Virus record (IMG/VR): IMGVR_UViG_3300035670_000112
Location: 23,418 to 87,417 of that record
Strand: one strand, 5' to 3'
Origin: a virus
DNA: 64,000 bases
Below the pieces are notes generated by a model. That model was given only the letters and a program-made list of their open reading frames with translations. It was not told the origin of the DNA and ran no database searches. A program made the position numbers and the translations under genes. This document shows positions 1-7,740 of this stretch, piece after piece; position 1 is the first letter of the stretch, and each line of letters starts with the position of its first letter.

Positions 1-42
1 GAACATGCCGTATCAATGGCAAGGCATGTACTCAATATCTGA
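1..42 (+). CDS. C-terminal end of an upstream gene (partial)
   Basis: The first 13 codons of the window are open in the frame starting at base 1 and end in TGA at 40-42. This TGA overlaps the ATG of the next gene (TGATG), the tight coupling seen throughout this arm. Only about 13 residues are visible, so no family can be named. Confidence 0.45.
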   Translation, partial: EHAVSMARHVLNI

Positions 43-407
43 TGGCATCAAGGAACAGAAATGCAGGTCACGGCTGGGAAAGGGAATGCAGGGAACTGCT
101 TCTCAGATATTTTCCCAATGTGAAGACCTCAAGGGCAGAATCCAAAAGCAGGGATGATGAGAAGGTGGACCTGTGCAATACTGGACATCTGAACATCCAG
201 TGCAAGAATGTCTGTACAAGGGTGAACTATGTGGATCTACTCAATGAGATGCCTGATGAGGAAGGTCAGATCAATATGATCTTCGAGAAGAAGACCCGCA
301 AGACCCCTTCAGGGAGATTCCTCATGGAAGGCAAATATGTGCATCTCAGACTGGAGGACATGTTGAAACTGATGGACATCATTCATCTGGACACGGATAG
401 AAAGTAG
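42..407 (+). CDS. PD-(D/E)XK-type nuclease, resolvase-like
   Basis: A 121-residue protein with the layout of small restriction-endonuclease-fold enzymes. An N-terminal helix has G9, H10, G11 and E13; a basic stretch around R31 follows; then D43 and the strand I52-Q53-C54-K55, matching the E...D...QxK pattern of Holliday-junction-resolvase-like and phage nucleases. The role would be metal-dependent cleavage of phage or host DNA during replication, recombination or packaging. It starts inside the stop codon of the upstream gene and is followed four bases later by another small gene, so it belongs to the plus-strand early operon. The fold call rests on motif spacing only; substrate preference cannot be read from the sequence. 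Confidence 0.6.
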   Translation: MASRNRNAGHGWERECRELLLRYFPNVKTSRAESKSRDDEKVDLCNTGHLNIQCKNVCTRVNYVDLLNEMPDEEGQINMIFEKKTRKTPSGRFLMEGKYVHLRLEDMLKLMDIIHLDTDRK

Positions 408-410
408 AAC

Positions 411-677
411 ATGTTCGGCAACTCATTATCCAGCGGAACTGTCGAGGAGCTTGCGAAGCTTCTCAAAATGGATATCGACAATGTGATGAATTCCAACATC
501 GATACATTGCGATACAATGTGGAGGAACTCTATGATATTGCAGAGGAGAATGTGATGGCATCTGCAATGAACGGGGACTCAATAAGACCAGAGACGGAAC
601 GTTTCACTCACGTTAAAGGGGTATATTCCCTGCTGATGGGTGATATCGAGAACCTTCTCAACAGAACAATAGTATAG
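411..677 (+). CDS. Hypothetical protein, 88 aa
   Basis: A small, acidic, mostly helical protein of 88 residues with no membrane segment, signal peptide or recognisable motif. It begins three bases after the nuclease stop codon and ends 13 bases before the ubiquitin-like protein gene. It therefore sits in the same transcript as the modifier, upstream of the internal terminator at 1311-1351. I do not recognise the family. Its position makes it a candidate accessory of either neighbour, but that is inference from context only. Confidence 0.55.
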   Translation: MFGNSLSSGTVEELAKLLKMDIDNVMNSNIDTLRYNVEELYDIAEENVMASAMNGDSIRPETERFTHVKGVYSLLMGDIENLLNRTIV

Positions 678-690
678 AATCAATAGAAAA

Positions 691-1293
691 ATGACAATTT
701 ACATCAAACACGCAGGAAATTCAAAACCATTGGAGGTTGATTTCACAGGCACGACATTCGGTGAACTCAAGGCAGCAGCCCCTCAGGTCAACTGGGAGAA
801 CACGAATGTCATCATCCATTCGACACGTACACAGTTGATCAATGACAGTTCATTGATCCCGAATCAGGACAATCTGATCCTGTTGGTGGTACCTGCACGT
901 AACAAGGCAGGTGCACTGCCATATGCCTCACTGAAGCGGAATGATCTCCTTTCAGAGGTCAGAACGATCATCTCACAGGATCCCAATGCCTCCTCATACT
1001 TCGGGAACTACCCTCAGATGAAGACGGCTGCGATCCTTTCCCTTCTGAACGGTTACTCGTCAACTGCTTCCACTTCAAGTGCAGATGAACCTCTCATCTC
1101 ATCGATCGATGAGTTCAAGGTCCTTGAGCAGAAGTACGTTCAGTTGGTCAATGCAGTGAGCGATCTCAACGCATCGTTGGGAGCACTCGGCAATGTGATC
1201 TTTTCAGAGCAGCCTGAGGAGAGTGTCGGAGGAGTGAAGCTCAGTGAGCTTGATGCCGACTTCAGTTTCTTTGAGGCATCCCTCAGAGGTTGA
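691..1293 (+). CDS. Ubiquitin-like protein with helical C-terminal extension (PRTRC C/E-like or BilA-like)
   Basis: A 200-residue protein. Residues 1-70 read like a beta-grasp fold: strand (TIYIKHAG), strand ending at DFTG, a helix introduced by TFGELKAAAP, then strands NVIIHS and LILLVVPARN. A helical region (about 80-120) and an acidic tail follow. The last residues are ASLRG, so the chain ends in a single glycine; classical modifiers end in one or two glycines, although this may be chance in a protein with so long an extension. The gene lies directly upstream of E2-like, JAMM and E1-like genes, which is the strongest support for a modifier role. PRTRC protein C is a short ubiquitin-like protein, so the long extension is unusual. 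An intrinsic terminator follows 18 bases after the stop codon. Confidence 0.6.
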   Translation: MTIYIKHAGNSKPLEVDFTGTTFGELKAAAPQVNWENTNVIIHSTRTQLINDSSLIPNQDNLILLVVPARNKAGALPYASLKRNDLLSEVRTIISQDPNASSYFGNYPQMKTAAILSLLNGYSSTASTSSADEPLISSIDEFKVLEQKYVQLVNAVSDLNASLGALGNVIFSEQPEESVGGVKLSELDADFSFFEASLRG

Positions 1294-1310
1294 TGGTATA
1301 CCGATATGAT

Positions 1311-1351
1311 GGAAGGGGAGGCACAGGTTGCCTTCCTTTCCATTTTTTTTT
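1311..1351 (+). terminator. Intrinsic terminator between the modifier gene and the E2-like gene
   Basis: The arms 1311-1322 and 1330-1341 form a 12-bp stem with two G-U pairs, a 7-base loop, one A, then nine T (1343-1351). It lies between the ubiquitin-like gene (stop at 1293) and the E2-like start at 1378. It also shows that an apparent upstream extension of the E2 frame (from 1306) is not coding. Confidence 0.8.
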
Positions 1352-1377
1352 ATCATTCACAGAAAAATCCATTGACA

Positions 1378-2439
1378 ATGAAAGTATTCAGAATATATTC
1401 AGAGAGGTATCAGCAGCATTTCCATTTCAAGGGGGATGGCTTCACTGCAATGCAGACGGATCTGCAGGATTTCGGGAATGACGCGGAGTTCATTGACCTT
1501 TGGAGACAGGACGACACGGACATCATGATCTTACATGCCCCCTATCAAAGGTTATTGAAGACGGTCCATGACATTCTGGAGACCGCTGATGATCAGAAGG
1601 ATCTTTCCATAATGATCAGGTCATATCCCCAACAGGAACTGTATATAACCATACGGATAGGTGATGTGATCACAGACAATTCCCTTGAGATAGGCAATCT
1701 CATAAAGGATGTGTACATCATACAGCAGATGACTCTCTCCAGAACGGGATACAGATTGAATAAACCTCTGATGAGAAGAGGTACTTACAATGACCTTGAG
1801 ATCATGAATGAGTTCATACATCCCCATTCATCGAGGGAAGGCGTAATGTGTCTTGGGAACTCTGAGTTCAGTAGAGCCTATTTTAACAGAGTGATATTCA
1901 GGTTCGACATGTTCGAATATCTGATGTACCTCAAGGCATATCTGTCATGGGAAAGTCTTGAAGGGGGTCCTTACAGAAGGACGCATGAGTATTATGACAA
2001 CAGTATCGGTGTAAGGCCTAAGGTTCTCAGTGAGGGAACCATCGACAGTATCCTTAAAAGGATCGATCCCACAGGGTTCAGACCAAGGGTGGATATCTCA
2101 TCCTCATCGATGGAGATCAGGATAGAGGAGAGTGCCGTAAGGGAAATGTTCATTGCAGAAGGCGTACCGATGGCATCGCTTCATGGTAAGATCCCATCCA
2201 CGGAAAGCTTGAGTGATATCCCAAGACATGAGGTGTTCTCCAAACATCTTCTCCTAAAGATAAGATTCAGGGACGTTGAGATCGTTCCCCAGAGTGAAAG
2301 GTTCGATCCAGAGGTGTACAGGGAATATCTTGACAGCGTGTTCTCCTATGTTCCCAGTATCTACATAAAACAGTTGGAACACAGACTTCAGAGTGAACTT
2401 ATAGCAACATCACCAGAATTCAAATATGAATTGATATGA
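1378..2439 (+). CDS. E2-like ubiquitin-conjugating protein (PRTRC B-like or BilB-like)
   Basis: A 353-residue protein. Residues 148-159 read HPHSSREGVMCL, which reproduces the E2 active-site pattern HP-x-x4-G-x2-C-L with the spacing found in eukaryotic E2 enzymes (HPN...G..CL). The third position is His instead of Asn. Cys158 (codon 1849-1851) is the predicted thioester cysteine. The region before it (strands around LYITIRIGD and VYIIQQM) fits a UBC fold; the roughly 190 residues after it are not recognised. The start at ATG 1378 was chosen because the open frame upstream is occupied by a terminator hairpin. The stop overlaps the JAMM gene start by four bases (ATGA), so E2, JAMM and E1 are translationally coupled. 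PRTRC protein B is the likely family, on context and motif. Confidence 0.68.
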   Translation: MKVFRIYSERYQQHFHFKGDGFTAMQTDLQDFGNDAEFIDLWRQDDTDIMILHAPYQRLLKTVHDILETADDQKDLSIMIRSYPQQELYITIRIGDVITDNSLEIGNLIKDVYIIQQMTLSRTGYRLNKPLMRRGTYNDLEIMNEFIHPHSSREGVMCLGNSEFSRAYFNRVIFRFDMFEYLMYLKAYLSWESLEGGPYRRTHEYYDNSIGVRPKVLSEGTIDSILKRIDPTGFRPRVDISSSSMEIRIEESAVREMFIAEGVPMASLHGKIPSTESLSDIPRHEVFSKHLLLKIRFRDVEIVPQSERFDPEVYREYLDSVFSYVPSIYIKQLEHRLQSELIATSPEFKYELI

Positions 2440-3524
2440 AAGACACAGTAAAGACAAAGAAATACCCAGTGATAACAACCCCTTTGAGAGGGAGGATACT
2501 GATACCTGGTGGAGTGAAAAGAAAGATCGATCAACTCCATAGGAGCATCGGTAATGTGGAGTGGGCAGGATTCATAACCTATGAGAAGACAGCAGGATCG
2601 ATGTCAGTACCCAATGAACTTGTTCTCAAGGTACTGGACATATATCCCATGTCAATAGGCACACATTCCTATGTGGAGGCTGATAATCATGCCGATGACA
2701 TGTTGGACCTGTGTGACCGTGTACCGAGTTTCATGGGGTCCAGATACGGACTTGTGCATACACACCATACGATGAACACCTTCTTCAGTGGAACGGACAT
2801 CGATGAACTGCATGACAACGTGGACAAGTATTCCTCATACCTGTCACTCATAGTGAACATGAAGGATGAGTATACCGCAAAGATCGTCAGTCTTGTGGAC
2901 GTATCACCTAGAATGGTATCCATAAAGGAGGAGGATGAGGAGACACGGAGTGTACAGATAGGTGACGACACGGTACAGATGCTCATGGTCGACCTTGATG
3001 TGTCCATTGAGAAGGAACATGAGGACGATCCTGTGATATCACTCAGGATAGAGGAGCTCAGAAAGAGGAACAGAGAGAAGGAGACGGACTCTCAGAGATC
3101 CGTATCACCTACCTCAGGGACTGTGAGGACATCTTCTCCCCCTGTTCAGACAAGGTTCCCTTTCGACACATTCGACATGCCTATGACACATCATTATTCC
3201 GTGAACAGGTTCAATGCTGAGGTATATCTGAAAAGACTTCTCAGTCTTGACGATACGGTAGGCAATGTGGATCTCTACTCACTCCTGTTGGAAGAAGCAA
3301 GGGATGCCAATGACTACCCTGACTATATCGATATCTACTACGGGGAGATCGCAGAGGAATGCTATAACATGGCAATAAAGATGGTCGGAGGTGAGAAGGC
3401 CGATGAACTCATAAAGCTTGCAGTGGAAAGACTTTCCGACTATGAGAAGGACCCCAATGTCAGCCCTGTGGTCGCCAATGTGAAGCTGATAATGTCGTCC
3501 ATACTCAATGTACCCTCACTATGA
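2436..3524 (+). CDS. JAB/JAMM metallopeptidase, deubiquitinase-like (PRTRC A-like or BilC-like)
   Basis: A 362-residue protein with a complete JAMM zinc site: an upstream glutamate (E42 in VEWAGFITYE), then H108-T-H110, seven residues, S118, two residues, D121, exactly the HxHx7SxxD signature. In ubiquitin-like systems such enzymes process the modifier precursor or remove it from targets. Residues from about 195 to 240 are low-complexity and probably a flexible linker to a helical C-terminal domain. It overlaps the E2-like gene upstream and the E1-like gene downstream by four bases each. PRTRC protein A also carries a JAB domain, which agrees with the operon. The metal site looks intact, so an active peptidase is likely; the substrate is inferred from neighbours. 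Confidence 0.82.
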   Translation: MKDTVKTKKYPVITTPLRGRILIPGGVKRKIDQLHRSIGNVEWAGFITYEKTAGSMSVPNELVLKVLDIYPMSIGTHSYVEADNHADDMLDLCDRVPSFMGSRYGLVHTHHTMNTFFSGTDIDELHDNVDKYSSYLSLIVNMKDEYTAKIVSLVDVSPRMVSIKEEDEETRSVQIGDDTVQMLMVDLDVSIEKEHEDDPVISLRIEELRKRNREKETDSQRSVSPTSGTVRTSSPPVQTRFPFDTFDMPMTHHYSVNRFNAEVYLKRLLSLDDTVGNVDLYSLLLEEARDANDYPDYIDIYYGEIAEECYNMAIKMVGGEKADELIKLAVERLSDYEKDPNVSPVVANVKLIMSSILNVPSL

Positions 3525-4195
3525 AGACAGCACACATAAGATTCAACAGTGTCGACTGGTACGGTATACCCAAGGAGATGACCGTAGGAGGTGCAGGTAC
3601 CATAGGAAGTTGGCTTACCCTTCTGTTGGCAAGGTCTGGTGACCACGACATCATACTCTATGATGACGATACTGTCAGTGAGGAGAACATGGCAGGACAA
3701 CTGTACGGCAGGTCGCATGTAGGCATGCCGAAGGTGGAAGCGATGAAGGATATTCTGAACGGACTTGTGGACATGTCTGGCAACATAAGGCTGGACATAT
3801 ACGGCAAGAGGATACAGGAGGGCACTTACGTGTCCCCTGTATGTTTCTCGTGCTTCGATAACATGAAGGCAAGGAAGGACATGTTCAACAACTGGATGAA
3901 GAGGGATGACAGGGAACTCTTCATAGACGGTAGGATGAGCATTGAGACCTATGAGGTCTACACCGTAAGGAAAGGACAGGAGAAGGAGTATATGGAGACA
4001 CTGTTCGATGACTCCGAGATACCTGATCAGATATGTTCGCTGAAGGCAACATCACATACAGGGGCACTCATTGCTGGTAGGATGATGAGCATGTTCACCA
4101 ATCATCTGGCGAACAGTGTCTCAGGAATGGACATCAGATCGGTACCATTCAGCTTCAGAGAGGATATGGAATATCACATGATAACAACAGTATAA
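3521..4195 (+). CDS. E1/ThiF-like adenylating enzyme (PRTRC ThiF-like or BilD-like)
   Basis: A 224-residue protein with a Rossmann nucleotide-binding start (G24-A-G26-T-I-G29), the acidic strand ILYDDDTVSEEN (residues 45-56), Q60, and the GMPKVEAM segment with K71, all hallmarks of E1/ThiF/MoeB adenylation domains. D113 in CFDNMKAR matches the conserved magnesium-binding aspartate. Cys172 in ICSLKATS, just before the final helix, is a candidate catalytic cysteine. It would adenylate the modifier C-terminus and pass it to the E2-like protein. It is short, with one domain and no separate cysteine domain, as in other minimal bacterial E1 enzymes. It is coupled to the JAMM gene (ATGA) and to the next gene (TAATG). 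Confidence 0.8.
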   Translation: MKTAHIRFNSVDWYGIPKEMTVGGAGTIGSWLTLLLARSGDHDIILYDDDTVSEENMAGQLYGRSHVGMPKVEAMKDILNGLVDMSGNIRLDIYGKRIQEGTYVSPVCFSCFDNMKARKDMFNNWMKRDDRELFIDGRMSIETYEVYTVRKGQEKEYMETLFDDSEIPDQICSLKATSHTGALIAGRMMSMFTNHLANSVSGMDIRSVPFSFREDMEYHMITTV

Positions 4196-4554
4196 TGGAA
4201 ATAGTGGAATATGTTCCCAACAGGGAAAGATGGTCTGATGCTCCGAGGGTCAATGATGTTCAGATAGAGGGTGCAACATGTGTATCCCCGCTGTTCAAAA
4301 GTTACACGGTCAATTACAACTATGACAATGGACTGTTCGTAAAGGACCCTCATGTGGAAAATGTGATGCGTAACGTGGTACTCGCAGTATCGACAGGAAG
4401 GACGTTCAAACAGCTTCTGTATGAGGTGAGCATGCGACTCGACAGGTCATTGGATGACAGAGTAGGGAGAGAGACCTTTGCAAAGGTCATAGTGGAAGAG
4501 AGGATATCAGGGATATTGAACAGAATAAGGACAGAGAATGAAGGACAGGAATGA
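4195..4554 (+). CDS. Hypothetical protein, 119 aa, downstream of the E1-like gene
   Basis: A soluble 119-residue protein with an N-terminal strand-rich half (residues 1-55) and a helical C-terminal half. No metal or nucleotide motif is visible. Its ATG shares an A with the stop codon of the E1-like gene (TAATG), and its end overlaps the next nuclease gene by 17 bases. It is the last gene clearly coupled to the conjugation cassette and may be an extra subunit, target adaptor or unrelated. I do not recognise it. Confidence 0.55.
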   Translation: MEIVEYVPNRERWSDAPRVNDVQIEGATCVSPLFKSYTVNYNYDNGLFVKDPHVENVMRNVVLAVSTGRTFKQLLYEVSMRLDRSLDDRVGRETFAKVIVEERISGILNRIRTENEGQE

Positions 4555-5596
4555 TTATTTCAATTCAAGCGGTGTATCAAGGAGTCTCCTTGTAAAGCTA
4601 CTGGATCACCCCAGAAAGGTGAAGATGATGATGGACGGAGTCTATGCGGATCAGACCTCAGATGCACTTGAGAAGGGATCTGCATTCGATTCGCTCATGT
4701 TCGACACGCGACAGGAGTTCAACTCAAAATACCGTATAGCGGCAACAGCGAATCCGTTCCCTCAACGCAACACCAACAAGGGGAAGTTCGCATGTGAGTG
4801 TGAATCCATAGTGAAACAGATGATAGAGGCCGATGAGTTCTTTGACATCGATAATGTCTACGTGAAGGCCTATGCGGACTCTGGTATAAAGAATCCAGAT
4901 ATCAGAACCTCCATAAAGGAGTTCGAGGAAGCTGGAGGGAGAGCATATCTTGAGGAACTCTACGCCAATGCGAAATTCATCACGCTCTCTCAGGAGGAAT
5001 TCAACGGTCTGTCGGCCATGAAGGAGTCTCTGATGTCCCATGAGAACATCTCACATTTCTTCTGTGACAGTGTACCAGAGGATCATAGGGTGCTCAAAGG
5101 GAATGATGAGATGCTGTATCAGGTGGATGTAAGATGGCAGCAGGAGGATCTTGAGTGCAAGGCACTTCTGGACATAGTGTCGATAGACCATGAGAGAAGG
5201 GTCATAACAGGGATAGACCTCAAGACGACATCCTTCACATCTGCGGATACCACAGGCTCGATATTGAAGTTCAACTATCACTATCAGGCAGCATGGTACC
5301 GTCTTGCGTTGGAGGCATTCGCTGCTCAAAGATTCGAAGGATTGGACTATACCGTAAGTGATCAGTTCCATTTCATATTCGTCTATACGGACACTCTGTA
5401 CCCTCCCACGATATTCACCATGTCATCACATGACATGAAGTGTGCACGTGATGGGGGTCATAGATATGGAAGACCTGTCAAGGGTATCTGTCAACTGTTG
5501 AGCGATCTGAAATGGCATATTGACCATGATGCGTGGGACTATTCAAGGGACACCTATGAGAACGGTACCCTGATCTCCACCATCTATGACCGTTGA
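4538..5596 (+). CDS. RecE/Cas4-like PD-(D/E)XK exonuclease
   Basis: A 352-residue protein resembling phage exonucleases of the RecE/DUF3799 and Cas4-like group. The N-terminus (YFNSSGVSRSLLVKLLDHP) is the usual opening, followed by EKGSAFDSL at 45-53, where many relatives have a histidine instead of F50 or D51. The catalytic core is D212 in ALLDIV, then D227-L-K229 in GIDLKTT, and the YHYQAAWYR helix at 247-255. It would degrade or resect double-stranded DNA for recombination-dependent replication or repair. It overlaps the preceding small gene by 17 bases and is followed by an unknown gene and a uracil-DNA glycosylase, which together suggest a DNA-processing block. Confidence 0.72.
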   Translation: MKDRNDYFNSSGVSRSLLVKLLDHPRKVKMMMDGVYADQTSDALEKGSAFDSLMFDTRQEFNSKYRIAATANPFPQRNTNKGKFACECESIVKQMIEADEFFDIDNVYVKAYADSGIKNPDIRTSIKEFEEAGGRAYLEELYANAKFITLSQEEFNGLSAMKESLMSHENISHFFCDSVPEDHRVLKGNDEMLYQVDVRWQQEDLECKALLDIVSIDHERRVITGIDLKTTSFTSADTTGSILKFNYHYQAAWYRLALEAFAAQRFEGLDYTVSDQFHFIFVYTDTLYPPTIFTMSSHDMKCARDGGHRYGRPVKGICQLLSDLKWHIDHDAWDYSRDTYENGTLISTIYDR

Positions 5597-5598
5597 GC

Positions 5599-6444
5599 AT
5601 GGAAGGCATCATAAAGGCGACACAGGTATTCGCATCCATACACGTTCAGTTCGCTGTGAACTGCAATGTGACCGATGTGAAGGATGACAGGGGCTCTGTG
5701 ATCACTGTACTTGACAGTAATGGAAGAAGGCTGATCACTCTTGGTGATCTTCTGTACGTGAAGGACCATGGTTGGTATCAATGTAACCGTATGGACCGTT
5801 TACGTGTAAGTGACGGACATGCCATCTACAGGGTGATAACCGCTGAAAGGTCGGACACGTCACTTCTACTTCTTCCTATGTACGGAGGTGACAGAGAGAG
5901 CTTCAGGTTCTCAGACCTTCTGGTGAATGCCTATTGTTTCAGGGAGGGGTTCTCTCCAGGTAGAATATGGCTGCTGTACAGGATACCTCACAGTGATGAG
6001 GATGTCCTTACAGATACATTGGACAGTATATCGAAGAATCCATGGTATCTCACACATGAGAGTTTCGGTACTGAGCATATCGTGGTCACGATGTCCATCC
6101 CTGATGGGCATATCGACACTGTCCATAGGTTCTTCAGCGGAAAGTTCTCAAAGTTCACTCAGGAGTACAAGGAGTCGATATACAGATTCCATAATATCAA
6201 TGACAGATACAACAGACTCAGACTCGAGCTGGAAAGACATCCTGTTCTCAAACAGAGAATGGAGACGGATCTTTCCATCACGCTCGGTGATGAGGATGAA
6301 CTGAGGTCTGCAATAGTGGAGGATAGGGAGACACTTAAGGTATCCATGCTGATAGATGAGCAGAGAACTGGTATTGAGAAGCATCGTAGGGGAACAATGG
6401 TTCAAGGCACTCTACGGTCACATGATGTCAAAGGAATTCGATGA
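5599..6444 (+). CDS. Hypothetical protein, 281 aa
   Basis: A soluble 281-residue protein of unknown family. The N-terminal half is rich in predicted strands; residues from about 180 are helical and charged (around YKESIYRFHNIND and METDLSI). The ATG at 5599 is preferred to a TTG at 5593 because it lies two bases past the stop of the upstream nuclease. The 3' end overlaps the uracil-DNA glycosylase gene by 89 bases, an unusually long overlap here. Placed between two DNA enzymes, it may act with them, but nothing in the sequence shows a function. Confidence 0.6.
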   Translation: MEGIIKATQVFASIHVQFAVNCNVTDVKDDRGSVITVLDSNGRRLITLGDLLYVKDHGWYQCNRMDRLRVSDGHAIYRVITAERSDTSLLLLPMYGGDRESFRFSDLLVNAYCFREGFSPGRIWLLYRIPHSDEDVLTDTLDSISKNPWYLTHESFGTEHIVVTMSIPDGHIDTVHRFFSGKFSKFTQEYKESIYRFHNINDRYNRLRLELERHPVLKQRMETDLSITLGDEDELRSAIVEDRETLKVSMLIDEQRTGIEKHRRGTMVQGTLRSHDVKGIR

Positions 6445-7060
6445 CCTTGGGCATTTCATAATTGAGGAAAGGAAGAGATACAGGGTATTCCCTGCTCAGA
6501 AGGATGTGTTCAATGCATTCAGATCCACACCTTTCCATGATGTGAAGGTGGTATTCCTGGGGCTTGATCCTTACATACGTGAGGGTCAGGCCACAGGGTA
6601 CTCATTCGGTGTCGACATCGATACTGCGATCACAGTACCTCCATCATTGAGGAACATCATCAGAGAAGTGGAGAGTGACCTTGATGTCCTGTGTCTTGAG
6701 TTCGACCATTCATTGAAAGGTTGGGCACAGCAGGGGGTACTGCTGTTGAATACCGCACTCACGGTCAGAGAGGGACAGACAGGTTCACATCTTCTCCAAT
6801 GGAGCGGATTCACTCAGAGTGTACTGAAGGCATTGAACGATAAAGGGGACAATGTGATCTTCATACTGTTGGGAAAGGATGCCCAGTCGTATGCAAAGTA
6901 TCTTGACCCGTCAGTGACGAAGGTGATAATGGCACCCCATCCTGCAGCGGAATCGTATGCAGGGGGGAAAGCAGGATTCTTCGGTAGCAGGATATTCAGT
7001 AAGTGCAACAGCATGCTGTACATGCTCGGAAAAGAAGAGATAAATTGGAATATAAAATAA
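6356..7060 (+). CDS. ung: Uracil-DNA glycosylase, family 1
   Basis: A 234-residue protein aligning by eye with bacterial Ung. It has PAQKDVFNAF before the active site, the water-activating segment G69-L-D71-P-Y73-I, the uracil-binding LLLNTALTVREG (N132), and the C-terminal H195-P with the GFFGSRIFSKCN region that contacts DNA. D71, N132 and H195 are kept. The usual GQDPYH box is changed to GLDPYI, so the Gln and His side chains are lost. It should remove uracil from DNA. The ATG at 6356 is preferred to one at 6422 because the upstream residues (EQWFKALY) match the N-terminus of the family, at the price of an 89-base overlap with the previous gene. Confidence 0.85.
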   Translation: MSRELVLRSIVGEQWFKALYGHMMSKEFDDLGHFIIEERKRYRVFPAQKDVFNAFRSTPFHDVKVVFLGLDPYIREGQATGYSFGVDIDTAITVPPSLRNIIREVESDLDVLCLEFDHSLKGWAQQGVLLLNTALTVREGQTGSHLLQWSGFTQSVLKALNDKGDNVIFILLGKDAQSYAKYLDPSVTKVIMAPHPAAESYAGGKAGFFGSRIFSKCNSMLYMLGKEEINWNIK

Positions 7061-7063
7061 ACC

Positions 7064-7300
7064 ATGTATTTAGATTACAAGTGTACAGTTTGGATGAGGA
7101 TACGTATACCCGATGAAAGGAATGATAGGGAATACATCCTCAGGATGTTGAAGCAGGGGATGGAGCCTCTGTTCACAGATGAAGAATATGAGACCCTTTA
7201 CGATACCTCAGAGGATATGACAGTGGAGGATAACGATGGACAGTCCACAGTAGAGCTGTTCGATGACAATGGTAATGCAATATTCAGTAATGGAAAGTGA
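7064..7300 (+). CDS. Hypothetical protein, 78 aa
   Basis: A small acidic protein (78 residues) with an N-terminal strand (CTVWMRIRIP) and a helical middle. It begins three bases after the ung stop codon and overlaps the next small gene by about 11 bases. No family is recognised. It opens a run of four short overlapping genes ending at 7907, typical of phage early-region filler genes that often encode host-interaction proteins; that role is not shown by the sequence. Confidence 0.5.
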   Translation: MYLDYKCTVWMRIRIPDERNDREYILRMLKQGMEPLFTDEEYETLYDTSEDMTVEDNDGQSTVELFDDNGNAIFSNGK

Positions 7301-7505
7301 AAAAGCGATAATAAACAGATTGGAGCTTGCTTCAGAGCTTGCCCATAGAATGCTTGTGATGGAATGGAAGGACCGTTCTGAGAGCATGTTCAACGATCCG
7401 AAAGCGGGTATTACAGAATATTCTGATGATGCTCAGGAGATATTCAACCATCACTATGACACGATACTTGAAATAATAGAGGACATACGGTATGACGCAG
7501 CATGA
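7290..7505 (+). CDS. Hypothetical helical protein, 71 aa
   Basis: A helical, acidic 71-residue protein starting MESEKAIINRLELASEL. An upstream ATG in frame (7263) would overlap the previous gene by 38 bases, so 7290 is preferred, giving an 11-base overlap. Its end overlaps the next gene by 14 bases. No motif is recognised. Confidence 0.45.
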   Translation: MESEKAIINRLELASELAHRMLVMEWKDRSESMFNDPKAGITEYSDDAQEIFNHHYDTILEIIEDIRYDAA

Positions 7506-7740
7506 TAGAGTAGTGGCCCATATAGAGAGCAGATCGTGGTTCACCTATGACGGTATCAGTGCAGGAGTATTGAGCTTCAGTACCCGTGAACACGGTAACG
7601 TGGGAGATGAGGAGCCAGGTGAGGAGGATATACGGAAGGCACATCAGGTGGCAGGGGAGATACGTGAACGTTTCCCTGTAAGGAACATCGAGATATCCTC
7701 AGTGGATGAATGGACGTATATCCAATTCGAGATGATATGA
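7492..7740 (+). CDS. Hypothetical protein, 82 aa
   Basis: An 82-residue soluble protein with mixed strand and helix, beginning MTQHDRVVAHIESRSWFTYD. It overlaps the preceding gene by 14 bases and shares an ATGA stop-start with the following gene, so the frame is well supported by gene packing. I do not recognise the family. Confidence 0.5.
   Translation: MTQHDRVVAHIESRSWFTYDGISAGVLSFSTREHGNVGDEEPGEEDIRKAHQVAGEIRERFPVRNIEISSVDEWTYIQFEMI

Noticed and set aside
1306-1377. Upstream extension of the E2-like frame
   Set aside because: The first 24 codons of this frame consist of an intrinsic terminator hairpin and its T-run; ATG at 1378 is the sensible start.
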